A DNA stretch of 64,000 nucleotides from Streptococcus sanguinis (GTDB lineage: Bacteria; Bacillota; Bacilli; Lactobacillales; Streptococcaceae). The notes beneath the pieces were generated by a model. That model saw nothing but the letters and a program-made list of their open reading frames with translations, ran no database searches and had not been told where the DNA came from. Positions within the stretch are counted from its first letter, which is position 1. The number at the start of each line of letters is the position of its first letter. Positions 42,388-51,825 of the stretch are shown in pieces. A program made the translations under genes and the position numbers. The stretch is taken from positions 923,541 to 987,540 of the forward strand of contig NZ_CDMW01000001.1 of the NCBI RefSeq assembly GCF_001078705.1, given 5' to 3'.

Positions 42388-43497
42388 ATGAAAGCAAAGC
42401 GAATCGTATTTAAGGTGGGAACTTCGTCATTGACAAACGCAGATGGTAGTTTGTCACGCGCCAAGGTAAAGGAAATTACTCGGCAGTTGGCTCTTTTGCA
42501 TGAGGCGGGACATGAGTTAATCTTGGTCTCATCAGGAGCTATTGCGGCAGGTTTTTCTTCTCTAGGCTTTAAAAAGCGACCGACCAAGGTAGCAGATAAA
42601 CAGGCTTCAGCTGCGGTTGGACAGGGTTTGCTCTTGGAAGAATATACAACCAATCTTCTTTTGAAGCAAATCATTTCAGCACAGATTCTTCTGACACAAG
42701 ATGATTTTGCGGACAAGCGGCGTTACAAGAATGCCCATCAGGCCTTGTCTGTCTTGCTGAATCGCGGTGCTATTCCCATCATCAATGAAAATGACTCAGT
42801 GGCCATCGAGGAGCTTAAGGTTGGGGATAATGATACACTGAGTGCTCAAGTAGCGGCTATGGTTCAGGCGGATCTCCTGGTGCTCTTGACAGATGTAGAT
42901 GGCCTTTACACAGCCAATCCCTCTAACAATCCAGATGCCCGCCGACTTGAAAAGATTGAGAAGATTAGCTCTGAGCTGATTGATATGGCTGGCGGTGCAG
43001 GAACGAGCAATGGAACTGGCGGCATGCTGACAAAGATTAAGGCTGCAACGCTTGCGACCATGTCTGGAGTTCCAGTCTATATCTGCTCCTCGCTCAAGAC
43101 TGATGCTCTGCTGGAAGCTGCTGAGGGAACCAAGGATGGCAGTCTCTTTTTGGCCCAGGAAAAAGGTCTAAAAACGCAGAAGCAATGGTTGGCTTTCTAC
43201 GCTAAAAGTCAAGGGGAAATCTATGTAGACCAAGGAGCAGCCAACGCTCTCAGAAATAATGGAAAAAGTTTGTTGGTATCCGGTCTTGTATCTGTATCGG
43301 GCAGCTTTGCCTATCAGGATACGGTGACCGTTTATGAAGAAGGCAGCGGAGCTATTCTTGGTAAAGGGCGCGTGCGTTTTGGCAAATCGTCTCTTAAGGA
43401 TATGCTCAAGTCTAATAAACCTAAAGGTGTCGTCATTCATCGGGATGACTGGATTTCTCTGACACCGGAGTTGAATGATTTATTTGCAGAATTTTAG
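42388..43497 (+). CDS. proB: Glutamate 5-kinase
   Basis: ProB phosphorylates glutamate, the first and feedback-controlled step of proline synthesis. The 369-residue protein has an amino acid kinase domain ([52 protein letters not shown]) and a C-terminal PUA domain from about residue 280. The start at 42388 has AAGGAAAAGG upstream; an in-frame GTG five codons earlier is less likely. proA follows after 21 bases. Confidence 0.97.
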   Translation: MKAKRIVFKVGTSSLTNADGSLSRAKVKEITRQLALLHEAGHELILVSSGAIAAGFSSLGFKKRPTKVADKQASAAVGQGLLLEEYTTNLLLKQIISAQILLTQDDFADKRRYKNAHQALSVLLNRGAIPIINENDSVAIEELKVGDNDTLSAQVAAMVQADLLVLLTDVDGLYTANPSNNPDARRLEKIEKISSELIDMAGGAGTSNGTGGMLTKIKAATLATMSGVPVYICSSLKTDALLEAAEGTKDGSLFLAQEKGLKTQKQWLAFYAKSQGEIYVDQGAANALRNNGKSLLVSGLVSVSGSFAYQDTVTVYEEGSGAILGKGRVRFGKSSLKDMLKSNKPKGVVIHRDDWISLTPELNDLFAEF

Positions 43498-43518
43498 AAG
43501 ACAAGGAAAGGAGAAGCG

Positions 43519-44781
43519 ATGACCTCAACACAAGCGATTTTTGAAAAGGTTCAGAAAGTCAAGAAGACGATCAATACGGCCACAACTACTGAGAAAAACC
43601 ATGCTTTGGAAGAAATGGCAAAGCAGCTCTGGCTTTCTCGTGCGGACATTTTAGCAGCCAATGAATTGGATATGGCCACAGCTAAAGGTAAGATTTCAGA
43701 TGTGATGCTGGACCGCCTCTATCTGGATGAGGAGCGGATTGCTGCCATGGCAGAGGGCATTCGCCAACTGATTGACTTGGAGGATCCTGTAGGGCAAGTC
43801 TTGGAAAGGACCGAGCTTGATAACGGTCTTGTCATCAGTAAGAAGCGGGTGGCTATGGGCGTGATTGGGATTATCTACGAAAGCCGGCCTAATGTCACCT
43901 CTGACGCTGCGGCTCTGGCTCTAAAGAGTGGTAGCGCAGTCGTTCTCAGAAGCGGCAAGGATGCCTATCAGACAGCGTTAGCTATTGTCACAGCTCTGAA
44001 AAAAGGCTTGGCTCAGACGGCGATTTCACCGGATTGTATCCAGTTGGTTTCTGATACCAGCCGGGCTTCTGCCCAGGCTATGATGAAGGCCAAAGGATAT
44101 CTGGATTTGCTCATTCCTCGTGGAGGTGCGGGACTGATTCAGGCGGTAGTTGAAAATGCTACTGTACCGGTTATTGAGACAGGTACTGGAATTGTCCATG
44201 TATATGTAGATAAGGATGCTGATCAAGACAAAGCTTTGGCCATTATTGAGAATGCCAAGACCAGTCGCCCTTCTGTCTGCAATGCCATGGAGGGCCTGCT
44301 GGTTCATGAAGAGATTGCAGCTGAATTTTTACCACGTTTGCAGAAAATCTTGGTGACAGAACGTGATGCTGCGCAAGAAAAAGCTGTTGAATTACGTTTG
44401 GATGAGAAAGCAGCTCAGTATATCTCGGGCTCGCAAGCTAAACCAGAAGATTTTGATACCGAATTTTTGGACTATATCTTAGCAGTCAAGCTGGTGCCTT
44501 CGCTAGAAAAAGCAGTAGAGCATATCGAAGCCCACAGCACTCATCACTCGGATGCCATTGTGACGGATAACGATGCAGCGGCAGCTTACTTCACGGAGCA
44601 GGTGGATAGTGCAGCAGTTTATGTCAATGCCTCAACCCGCTTTACAGATGGCAGTCAATTTGGGCTTGGCTGCGAAATGGGGATTTCTACTCAAAAACTG
44701 CATGCCAGAGGTCCTATGGGGCTGAAAGAGTTGACCAGCTATAAGTACGTCATCCAAGGGACTGGTCAGGTGAGGAAATAA
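43519..44781 (+). CDS. proA: Glutamate-5-semialdehyde dehydrogenase
   Basis: ProA reduces gamma-glutamyl phosphate to the semialdehyde with NADPH. The 420-residue protein has the aldehyde dehydrogenase fold: [32 protein letters not shown] and the catalytic Cys in [21 protein letters not shown] precedes the ATG. The stop overlaps the proC start by one base. Confidence 0.97.
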   Translation: MTSTQAIFEKVQKVKKTINTATTTEKNHALEEMAKQLWLSRADILAANELDMATAKGKISDVMLDRLYLDEERIAAMAEGIRQLIDLEDPVGQVLERTELDNGLVISKKRVAMGVIGIIYESRPNVTSDAAALALKSGSAVVLRSGKDAYQTALAIVTALKKGLAQTAISPDCIQLVSDTSRASAQAMMKAKGYLDLLIPRGGAGLIQAVVENATVPVIETGTGIVHVYVDKDADQDKALAIIENAKTSRPSVCNAMEGLLVHEEIAAEFLPRLQKILVTERDAAQEKAVELRLDEKAAQYISGSQAKPEDFDTEFLDYILAVKLVPSLEKAVEHIEAHSTHHSDAIVTDNDAAAAYFTEQVDSAAVYVNASTRFTDGSQFGLGCEMGISTQKLHARGPMGLKELTSYKYVIQGTGQVRK

Positions 44782-45587
44782 TGATGAAAATTGGATTTAT
44801 CGGTCTGGGAAATATGGGTGGCAGTCTCGCTCGCCTAGTTGCCAAAGATGAAAGATTTAGAAGCGAATTGTTACTGGCCAATCGCAGTCGTGACAAGGCT
44901 GAAAAGATTGCTGCGGAAGTTGGTGGGCAGCCGGTCAGTAATGAAGAGGTTTTTGCTCAGGCAGAGGTGATTTTTCTGGGAATCAAACCAGCTCAATTTG
45001 CTGACTTGCTGGCTGATTATCGGAAAATTCTAGAAAAACGGGATTCTCTTCTGCTGGTTTCGATGGCTGCTGGTCTAACCTTAGAGCTATTAGAAAAATT
45101 GACACCTAGCCACTATCGTTGGATTCGGATCATGCCTAATACACCAGTAGCAGTAGGCGAGGGTGTTATTACCTATAGCTTATCTCAGCAGGCGAATCAA
45201 GCGGACGAAGACTTGTTGCGTGAGCTTCTGTCTTCGGCTGGCCTTTTGATCAAACTAGAGGAAAAGCAGTTGGATGCAGCAACAGCTCTTGCTGGCTGTG
45301 GACCAGCTTTCGTCTATCTATTTATAGAGGCCTTAGCGGACGCTGGTGTCCGAGCAGGACTCAGTCGCGACATCTCGCTTGAACTAGCCAATCAGACCCT
45401 CTTAGGCACTGCCAAGCTAAGTCAGGTCAGTGGGCAACATCCTGCCGAGCTCAAAGACCAGGTCTGCAGTCCGGCTGGTTCAACCATTGCCGGGGTAGCC
45501 AGTCTGGAAGAAAATGCCTTTCGAGGAACGGTCATGGATGCCGTTCAAGCTGCCTACAAGAGGACGCAAGAGTTGGGGAAGAAGTGA
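44781..45587 (+). CDS. proC: Pyrroline-5-carboxylate reductase
   Basis: ProC performs the last proline step. The 268-residue protein has the NAD(P)-binding GFIGLGNMGGSLARL, MPNTPVAVGEG and the C-terminal signature GCGPAFVYLFIEALADAGVRAGL. The start is ATG at 44781 or the adjacent ATG at 44784; both follow GAGG. It completes a proBAC operon giving the full route from glutamate to proline. Confidence 0.96.
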   Translation: MMKIGFIGLGNMGGSLARLVAKDERFRSELLLANRSRDKAEKIAAEVGGQPVSNEEVFAQAEVIFLGIKPAQFADLLADYRKILEKRDSLLLVSMAAGLTLELLEKLTPSHYRWIRIMPNTPVAVGEGVITYSLSQQANQADEDLLRELLSSAGLLIKLEEKQLDAATALAGCGPAFVYLFIEALADAGVRAGLSRDISLELANQTLLGTAKLSQVSGQHPAELKDQVCSPAGSTIAGVASLEENAFRGTVMDAVQAAYKRTQELGKK

Positions 45588-45712
45588 TTTACCAAGTCAT
45601 TTTTATCCATATAGAAACAAGGTGACATGTGAGGACAATATTTTTTCTTTGTCCTTGCAACGTCTCTTTTTTTCTTTGTTTGATTATCAAATAAGTCCTC
45701 ATTCTAAAACTG

Positions 45713-45721
45713 TGGTATAAT
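45713..45721 (+). promoter_or_regulatory. Extended -10 promoter of hemW, no leader
   Basis: TGGTATAAT is a perfect extended -10. It ends 7 bases before the hemW ATG at 45729, so transcription should begin at or one base before the start codon. Confidence 0.75.
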
Positions 45722-45728
45722 AAGTACT

Positions 45729-46859
45729 ATGCAAACCAAACCGACTTCTGCTTATGTGCACATTCCTTTTTGTACCCAGATTTGTTATTATTGTGATTTT
45801 TCCAAGGTTTTTATCAAAAATCAGCCGGTGGATTCTTATCTGGAGCATTTGATTGAGGAGTATCATTCGTACGATATCAAAAAGCTCCGTACCCTCTATA
45901 TCGGTGGAGGGACTCCGACGGCTCTATCTGCGCCTCAATTAGCCTTTTTGCTGGAAAAGCTGACGGACAAGTTAGATTTATCTTATCTAGAAGAGTTGAC
46001 CATTGAAGCCAATCCTGGGGACTTAGATCAGGAGAAGATTGCTGTACTCAAAGACTCGCCTATCAATCGGGTTTCGCTGGGCGTACAGACTTTCAACGAC
46101 CGTATGCTCAAGCAGATTGGCCGCAGTCACTTAGAAAAAGACATCTATGAGAATATTACCAATCTCAAAAAAGCGGGCTTTGACAATATCTCGATTGATC
46201 TGATTTATGCCCTGCCCAAGCAAACTATGGAAGATGTGAAAACCAATGTAGCCAAGGCTATTGCTCTGGACATTCCCCACATGAGTTTGTACAGCTTGAT
46301 TTTGGAAAACCACACAGTATTTATGAATCGGATGCGACGAGGGAAACTGCCTCTGCCCAAGGAAGATTTGGAAGCGGAGATGTTTGACTACATTATAGCT
46401 GAGCTCGAAAAGGCCGGCTTTGAGCATTATGAGATTTCAAACTTTTCCAAGCCAGGCTTTGAGAGCCGTCACAACCTCATGTACTGGGACAATGCGGAGT
46501 ATTATGGTATTGGAGCGGGAGCGTCTGGCTATGTCGATGGTGTTCGCTATAAAAACCACGGCCCCATTCGTCGTTATCTGCAGGCAGTGGAAGCGGGCAA
46601 TGCCCGTGTGCAGGAAGAAGTGCTGACGCTGAAAGAAAAGATGGAAGAAGAGATGTTTCTAGGACTGCGCAAGAAGTCAGGTGTTTCTAAAAAACGATTT
46701 GAGGAAAAATTTGGTCTTTCCTTTGAAGACCAGTACGGAGCTGTTGTGGCTGAATTGACTGAGCAGGGCTTGTTAGTGGCAGACAGAGACATCGTGCGCA
46801 TGACCAAACAAGGCCTCTTTTTGGGCGATACGGTTGCTGAGAAATTTATATTGGAGTAA
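45729..46859 (+). CDS. hemW: Radical SAM protein HemW (CPO-III-like)
   Basis: The 376-residue protein starts MQTKPTSAYVHIPFCTQICY and carries the radical SAM cluster motif CTQICYYC (CxxxCxxC), then LYIGGGTPTALS and EANPGDLD. HemW-type proteins lack the extra features of true coproporphyrinogen oxidase HemN and act in haem handling; streptococci lack haem synthesis, so HemN activity is not expected. The start is the only sensible Met, and no ribosome binding site exists; the promoter -10 ends 7 bases upstream, indicating a leaderless message. It leads a five-gene run with the thioesterase, HAD phosphatase and two membrane proteins. Confidence 0.92.
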   Translation: MQTKPTSAYVHIPFCTQICYYCDFSKVFIKNQPVDSYLEHLIEEYHSYDIKKLRTLYIGGGTPTALSAPQLAFLLEKLTDKLDLSYLEELTIEANPGDLDQEKIAVLKDSPINRVSLGVQTFNDRMLKQIGRSHLEKDIYENITNLKKAGFDNISIDLIYALPKQTMEDVKTNVAKAIALDIPHMSLYSLILENHTVFMNRMRRGKLPLPKEDLEAEMFDYIIAELEKAGFEHYEISNFSKPGFESRHNLMYWDNAEYYGIGAGASGYVDGVRYKNHGPIRRYLQAVEAGNARVQEEVLTLKEKMEEEMFLGLRKKSGVSKKRFEEKFGLSFEDQYGAVVAELTEQGLLVADRDIVRMTKQGLFLGDTVAEKFILE

Positions 46860-46862
46860 ATC

Positions 46863-47618
46863 ATGGGCTTAACTTATCAAATGAAAATGAAAATTCCTTT
46901 TGATATGGCAGATATGAATGGCCATATCAAGCTGCCAGATGTTATCCTGCTATCCTTGCAGGTATCGGGGATGCAGTCGATTGAGCTAGGTGTTAGCGAC
47001 AAGGATATGCTGGAGCAGTATAATCTTGTCTGGATTATCACGGACTATGATATTGATGTGACACGACTGCCACGCTTTGCAGAGGAGATTGCCATTGAAA
47101 CAGAAGCTTTGACCTACAATAGGCTCTTTTGCTACCGGCGCTTCACGATTTTTGATGAAGCGGGTCAAGCCATTATCAAGATGATGGCGACCTTTGTTCT
47201 CATGGACCGGGATAGCCGTAAGGTTCGTCCGGTAGATCCGGAGATTGTAGCGCCTTATCAATCTGAGTTTTCCAAGAAATTACTGCGCGGTCCTAAGTAT
47301 CCAGACTTGGAAAACCCTATCAGCAAGGACTACCATGTGCGCTTTTACGATTTGGATATGAACGGACATGTCAACAATAGCAAGTATCTGGACTGGATCT
47401 TTGAGGTCATGGGCGCAGACTTCCTCACCCAGCACATTCCCAAGAAAGTCCATCTTAAGTATGTCAAGGAAGTCCGACCAGGCGGTATGATTGCTTCTAG
47501 CTATGACCTAGAAGGTCTGCAGAGCAATCACCAAATTTCCAGTGATGGTGAAGTGAATGCTCAGGCTTTGGTGACCTGGCAAGAGTTTAAACAAGAGAAT
47601 GAGGAAGAGCAGACATGA
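46863..47618 (+). CDS. Acyl-ACP thioesterase
   Basis: The 251-residue protein contains two hotdog domains as in the FatA/FatB-like bacterial acyl-ACP thioesterases. Features are the N-terminal [16 protein letters not shown] and the second-domain [19 protein letters not shown], whose Asn-His pair belongs to the catalytic site. It would release free fatty acids from acyl-ACP in the cytoplasm. It starts 3 bases after hemW; the ribosome binding site (TTGGAGTAA) overlaps the hemW stop. Its stop overlaps the next gene by 4 bases. Confidence 0.88.
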   Translation: MGLTYQMKMKIPFDMADMNGHIKLPDVILLSLQVSGMQSIELGVSDKDMLEQYNLVWIITDYDIDVTRLPRFAEEIAIETEALTYNRLFCYRRFTIFDEAGQAIIKMMATFVLMDRDSRKVRPVDPEIVAPYQSEFSKKLLRGPKYPDLENPISKDYHVRFYDLDMNGHVNNSKYLDWIFEVMGADFLTQHIPKKVHLKYVKEVRPGGMIASSYDLEGLQSNHQISSDGEVNAQALVTWQEFKQENEEEQT

Positions 47619-48385
47619 CTTATAAAGGATATTTGATTGATTTAGACGGGACGATTTATAAGGGCAAGAGCAGAATTCCGGCTGGTGAAGCTTTTGTGCA
47701 TGAGCTGCAGAAGCGCAAGATTCCCTATCTTTTCGTGACCAATAATACTACTCGCACGCCAGAAGCGGTTCAGACCATGCTGGCTGCAAATTTCAATATT
47801 GAGACGCCACTTGAAACTATTTACACAGCTACTTTAGCTACCATCGATTATATGCAGGAGAAAAATCTGGGCAAGAAAGCTTACGTTATTGGTGATGTTG
47901 GGCTTAAACATGCCATTGAAGAAGCTGGATATATAGAGGATACAGAAAATCCTGACTATGTGGTAGTGGGGCTGGACTGGGAAGTGGATTATGAGAAGCT
48001 GACAATAGCGACTCTGGCCATTCAAAAGGGTGCTCATTTTATCGGGACCAATCCTGATCTCAATATTCCGACAGAACGAGGTCTGCAGCCGGGAGCGGGT
48101 GCTATCAACGCCCTCTTAGAAGCAGCCACTCGGGTTGAGCCGACCTTTATCGGCAAGCCCAATGCCATCATAATGGGAAAAGCCATAGAGCATCTAGGGT
48201 TGGCGCGTGAAGAAGTGGTCATGGTGGGTGATAACTATCTGACAGATATTCGAGCGGGAATTGACAATGGCATTCCGACTCTCTTGGTGACGACAGGTTT
48301 TACCCTGCCAGAAGAGGTGCCTAATCTGCCTATCCAACCGACGCATGTCTTGTCCAGTCTAGCGGAGTGGGACTTCGATGCGTGA
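47615..48385 (+). CDS. HAD-superfamily phosphatase, NagD-like (TIGR01457 type)
   Basis: The 256-residue HAD subfamily IIA protein has motif [17 protein letters not shown], motif [13 protein letters not shown], and motifs III/IV in [18 protein letters not shown] and [13 protein letters not shown]. The cap is the NagD type. Substrate unknown; relatives dephosphorylate small sugar phosphates, nucleotides or 4-nitrophenyl phosphate. It overlaps the thioesterase gene by 4 bases (ATGA) behind GAGGAAGAG and overlaps the next gene by 8 bases, so all are one operon. Confidence 0.9.
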   Translation: MTYKGYLIDLDGTIYKGKSRIPAGEAFVHELQKRKIPYLFVTNNTTRTPEAVQTMLAANFNIETPLETIYTATLATIDYMQEKNLGKKAYVIGDVGLKHAIEEAGYIEDTENPDYVVVGLDWEVDYEKLTIATLAIQKGAHFIGTNPDLNIPTERGLQPGAGAINALLEAATRVEPTFIGKPNAIIMGKAIEHLGLAREEVVMVGDNYLTDIRAGIDNGIPTLLVTTGFTLPEEVPNLPIQPTHVLSSLAEWDFDA

Positions 48386-49007
48386 TAAATTGAGATTTTC
48401 AGCAAGCGTCTTGTGCTTGTTGGCAGCAGCAATCTTGCTAACTATTTATCTGGCTTGGTTCTTATACCCAATGGAGATTTCTTATTTCAACCTACCAGAT
48501 AAAGTTTATTTAAAATCAGAGACCATTCAGTATAATTTTAATATTTTGATGAATTACCTGACCAATCCTTTTAGTCAGAAACTGGCGATGCCGGATTTTC
48601 GCTCGTCGGCAGCTGGGCTGCATCATTTTCAGGTGGTCAAGTATCTTTTTCACTTGGCGCAAGCTATTTTTCTAGTTACTCTGCCTGCTTTGATTTTCTT
48701 TGTCAAAAAAGTGGTCAAAAAGGGATTTTTAGGTCTCTACAGATGGGCTTTTCTAGTGATCAGTATATTGCCACTTGTCTTTGCTGGACTGGCTTTTATG
48801 ATTGGTTTCAACAATTTTTTCACACTCTTTCATCAAGTTCTCTTTGCCGGAGACAATACCTGGATGTTTGACCCAGCCAATGATCCAGTCATTTGGATTC
48901 TGCCAGAAGAATTTTTTATGCACGTCTTTATTCTTTTTGCTTTGCTTTATGAGGGAATCTTTTTGGCCTTGTATTTTCTGAGTAGAAAGGGTAAAGAGCA
49001 AACTTAA
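48378..49007 (+). CDS. Integral membrane protein, TIGR01906 family
   Basis: The 209-residue protein has four membrane segments (near residues 8-28, 82-105, 118-140 and 178-200) and a large outer loop between the first two. It belongs to a lactic-acid-bacterial family of unknown function regularly found after this HAD gene, as I recall. It overlaps the HAD gene by 8 bases. Confidence 0.8.
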   Translation: MRDKLRFSASVLCLLAAAILLTIYLAWFLYPMEISYFNLPDKVYLKSETIQYNFNILMNYLTNPFSQKLAMPDFRSSAAGLHHFQVVKYLFHLAQAIFLVTLPALIFFVKKVVKKGFLGLYRWAFLVISILPLVFAGLAFMIGFNNFFTLFHQVLFAGDNTWMFDPANDPVIWILPEEFFMHVFILFALLYEGIFLALYFLSRKGKEQT

Positions 49008-49020
49008 TATAGGAGATTTT

Positions 49021-50004
49021 ATGTATTATATACCCGAACCTTTAAATCCTAAAAAAGATCTAGGACGATTTTCAGCGACCTGCTTTACTTATTTATGGGT
49101 TATGCTTGGTTCTGTTTTCATTTATGCATTTGTGGCTTTTTTCGTTATCATGCCTGGGCAAGGTATGGATATTCAAAAGACACAGGAAGTTCTCACTAAA
49201 TTTATTGAAAAAGATGGTGGAGCCTATATTCTAGCTTCCTGTCTTGGTGTTCTTACTTTCACGGTGTCTCGGGGCAAGCAGCTTTTTAAGTATGACCTTC
49301 GTCGTAAGGGACAGAAGATGACTCCTAAAGTTTTCTTTTATACGATTTGCTTCCTTTTATTTGCCCAATTATTCACAGCTGTTGTCAATCAGCTCATGCA
49401 GGCTATCATTCAGCTCTTCAATCTGAATCTTTCTGGTATGGAATCAGGGAGCGGCGGTTCTGAGACACTGACTATGCTGATTTATTCATCTTTGATGGCT
49501 CCAGTTACGGAGGAGATTATTTTCAGAGGTGCTGGTTTGCGAGCGTTAGAGAAGCATGGAAAGATTTTTGCCATTCTGATGACTTCGATTTTATTTGGCC
49601 TTTTTCACGAAAATCTATATCAGCTTTATTTTGCTAGTTTTATCGGTTTGGGGCTTGGCTATATCGCTTTTGAGTATTCGATTATCTGGTCTATCGTGTT
49701 TCATGCTATCAATAACTTTGTCATAGCAGAAGGTTTAGCTTTTCTTTCAAAAAGAGCTCCAGAGCCTATTGTCAACATCTTTTTTTACGGCCTATTAATT
49801 GCTGGCAGCACGGTATTTCTTTTGTTCTTAATTCTGAAATGGCCAAAATTTAAGGAATACATTGATGCTAATCGTTCGCTCCCAGGGACCTACCGACAGG
49901 CTTTTAAATCAGTCTGGTTCTGGGTTCTGGTTGTGTTTACTTTTCTTGGAACTTTTCTGCCTGTTATGGCAGCCTATCTTGTATCATTGTTCAAACCCTA
50001 TTAG
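49021..50004 (+). CDS. CPBP family intramembrane metalloprotease
   Basis: The 327-residue protein has about eight membrane segments and the complete CPBP (Abi) glutamic-protease motifs: EEIIFRGAGLRAL, FGLFHENLYQLYFA and FHAINNFVIAEG. Such proteins are related to CAAX prenyl proteases (Rce1) and, in lactic acid bacteria, to bacteriocin self-immunity proteins (PlnI, SkkI). No bacteriocin gene is present here, so a general membrane protease role is as likely. AGGAGATTTT precedes the ATG. It closes the operon. Confidence 0.88.
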   Translation: MYYIPEPLNPKKDLGRFSATCFTYLWVMLGSVFIYAFVAFFVIMPGQGMDIQKTQEVLTKFIEKDGGAYILASCLGVLTFTVSRGKQLFKYDLRRKGQKMTPKVFFYTICFLLFAQLFTAVVNQLMQAIIQLFNLNLSGMESGSGGSETLTMLIYSSLMAPVTEEIIFRGAGLRALEKHGKIFAILMTSILFGLFHENLYQLYFASFIGLGLGYIAFEYSIIWSIVFHAINNFVIAEGLAFLSKRAPEPIVNIFFYGLLIAGSTVFLLFLILKWPKFKEYIDANRSLPGTYRQAFKSVWFWVLVVFTFLGTFLPVMAAYLVSLFKPY

Positions 50005-50035
50005 CCTTTTATTTAATAAATGTAAGTTGAACATC

Positions 50036-50068
50036 AAAAAGAGTTGGATTATAGTCCAGCTCTTTTTT
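50036..50068 (+). terminator. Terminator of the hemW-CPBP operon
   Basis: AAAAAGAGTTGGA and TCCAGCTCTTTTTT form a 13-bp stem with a G-T pair and a short loop. Confidence 0.85.
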
Positions 50069-50112
50069 GTTCGGTAAAAAGATAGAAAATGAAAGAATTT
50101 GATAGAAAGTGC

Positions 50113-50140
50113 TTGACATTGAAAAATAAAGAGGTATAAT
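50113..50140 (+). promoter_or_regulatory. Promoter of fruRKA
   Basis: TTGACA (50113-50118), 16 bases, TATAAT (50135-50140). Both hexamers are perfect consensus. Confidence 0.85.
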
Positions 50141-50143
50141 AAT

Positions 50144-50157
50144 AATCGTAAACGATT
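50144..50157 (+). promoter_or_regulatory. Candidate FruR operator
   Basis: AATCGT-AA-ACGATT is a 14-base palindrome placed at the expected transcription start, 3 bases after the -10. DeoR-type FruR is expected to repress its own operon when fructose-1-phosphate is absent, and this is the best site for it. The sequence also faintly resembles a cre. Confidence 0.6.
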
Positions 50158-50173
50158 CCAAAGGAGGTGCTTT

Positions 50174-50917
50174 ATGCTGAAGTCGGAAAGAAAGCAAGTT
50201 ATTCTAGAGACAGTCATAAAAGAAAAATTTGTTTCTTTAGACTACCTGGTACATGCTTTAAACACTTCAGAGTCAACTATCAGAAGAGATTTGGATGAAC
50301 TGGAGAGCGAACATAAACTGCGACGAGTTCATGGTGGGGCCGAAAGCTTTCATTTTCTGCAGGAAGAAGAGAGTAATCAGGAAAAATCTATCAAAAGCAT
50401 TCAAGAAAAGACAGCTATTGCCAAGATGGCAGCAAGCTTGATTCAAGAGCATGATGTGATTTTTATTGATGCGGGGACAACCAATGAGCTCTTAGTCAAT
50501 GAGCTGCATGATCCAAGAGTGACAGTCGTCACCAACTCCATTCACCATGCGACCAAGTTGGTGGAGCGCAATATCCCGACAGTCATTATCGGCGGAAAGG
50601 TCAAGCGCTCAACGGATGCCAGCATTGGCGGTGTTGCCTTAAATCAAATCGGTCAGTTGAATTTTGATAAGGCCTTTATTGGAATGAATGGCATTGACAA
50701 TGGCTTCTTTACCACTCCAGATATGGAGGAAGGAGCTGTCAAAAGAGCGATTTTAGAGAACGCTAAGAAGACTTATGTCTTGGCTGATCTTTCTAAACTT
50801 GGACAGACGTCCTTTGTAAAGGTCGCTCCTCTTGCCAAGGCAAGTATTATTACTAATCAACATGAATCGCAACTGATTCAAGCGCTCAAAGAAAAAACGG
50901 AGGTGATTGAAGTATGA
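50174..50917 (+). CDS. fruR: DeoR family regulator of the fructose operon
   Basis: The 247-residue DeoR-type regulator has an N-terminal HTH (VSLDYLVHALNTSESTIRRD) and a C-terminal sugar-phosphate sensor domain with VIFIDAGTTNELL and the DLSKLGQTSFVKVAPL region. It heads a three-gene fructose operon, so it should respond to fructose-1-phosphate. AAAGGAGG precedes the ATG. It overlaps fruK by 4 bases. Confidence 0.94.
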   Translation: MLKSERKQVILETVIKEKFVSLDYLVHALNTSESTIRRDLDELESEHKLRRVHGGAESFHFLQEEESNQEKSIKSIQEKTAIAKMAASLIQEHDVIFIDAGTTNELLVNELHDPRVTVVTNSIHHATKLVERNIPTVIIGGKVKRSTDASIGGVALNQIGQLNFDKAFIGMNGIDNGFFTTPDMEEGAVKRAILENAKKTYVLADLSKLGQTSFVKVAPLAKASIITNQHESQLIQALKEKTEVIEV

Positions 50918-51825
50918 TTTATACTGTCACACTAAACCCTTCCATCGACTATATTGTCCGTCTGGACAAGGTCCTTATAGGAAGCGTCAATCGGATGGAC
51001 AGTGACGACAAATTCGCTGGCGGGAAGGGAATCAATGTTAGCCGAGTTCTCAAACGTCTAGGTATTGAGAATACAGCGACTGGCTTTATCGGTGGGTTTA
51101 CTGGAAAGTTCATCACAGATATTCTGGAAGAGGAAGGGATTTCCAGCCATTTTGTAGAGGTTGAGCAGGATACTCGTATCAATGTCAAGATTAAAGCAGA
51201 TGCTGAGACAGAGATTAACGGACCAGGTCCAGAAATTTCTCATCAGAAACTAGAAGAACTGAAATCATTTCTTTCTTCTCTGACTTCAGAAGATACAGTA
51301 GTCTTCGCTGGCAGCAGTCCTAAAAATCTAGGAAATGTTGTCTACAAGGAGCTGATTGGCTTAACCAGAAAGACAGGAGCACAAGTCGTCTGTGACTTTG
51401 AAGGCCAGACGTTGCTTGATTCATTAGAGTTTGAGCCGCTCTTAGTCAAACCTAACAACCACGAACTAGGTGATATTTTCGGAGTCAAGCTTGAAAGCTT
51501 GGATCAGATTGAGAGTTATGCCCGTCAAATCTTAGACAAGGGTGCCCAGCATGTGATTATTTCCATGGCTGGCGACGGTGCCTTGCTGGTAACTCAAGAG
51601 GGTGCCTACTTCGCTAAACCTATCAAGGGCGATGTGAAGAATTCTGTTGGTGCTGGAGACTCCATGGTGGCTGGGTTTACTGGAGAGTTTGTCCGGTCTA
51701 GCGATGTTATTCAAGCCTTCAAATGGGGAGTTGCCTGCGGAACGGCAACCACCTTCTCAGATGATTTGGCGACAGCTGATTTTATAAAAGAAATCTATGA
51801 AAAAGTAGAGGTAGAAAAAATATGA
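50914..51825 (+). CDS. fruK: 1-phosphofructokinase
   Basis: FruK converts fructose-1-phosphate, the product of FruA, to fructose-1,6-bisphosphate. The 303-residue PfkB-family kinase shows TLNPSIDYIVRLD, FAGGKGINVSRVLKRLG and the ATP/catalytic motif VGAGDSMVAGFTG. Start and stop overlap fruR and fruA by 4 bases each. Confidence 0.96.
   Translation: MIYTVTLNPSIDYIVRLDKVLIGSVNRMDSDDKFAGGKGINVSRVLKRLGIENTATGFIGGFTGKFITDILEEEGISSHFVEVEQDTRINVKIKADAETEINGPGPEISHQKLEELKSFLSSLTSEDTVVFAGSSPKNLGNVVYKELIGLTRKTGAQVVCDFEGQTLLDSLEFEPLLVKPNNHELGDIFGVKLESLDQIESYARQILDKGAQHVIISMAGDGALLVTQEGAYFAKPIKGDVKNSVGAGDSMVAGFTGEFVRSSDVIQAFKWGVACGTATTFSDDLATADFIKEIYEKVEVEKI

Noticed and set aside
45588-45712. Possible small gene between proC and hemW
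   Set aside because: Only short frames without start signals; the stretch shows an AGGACAA/TTGTCCT pairing that may be a weak terminator.
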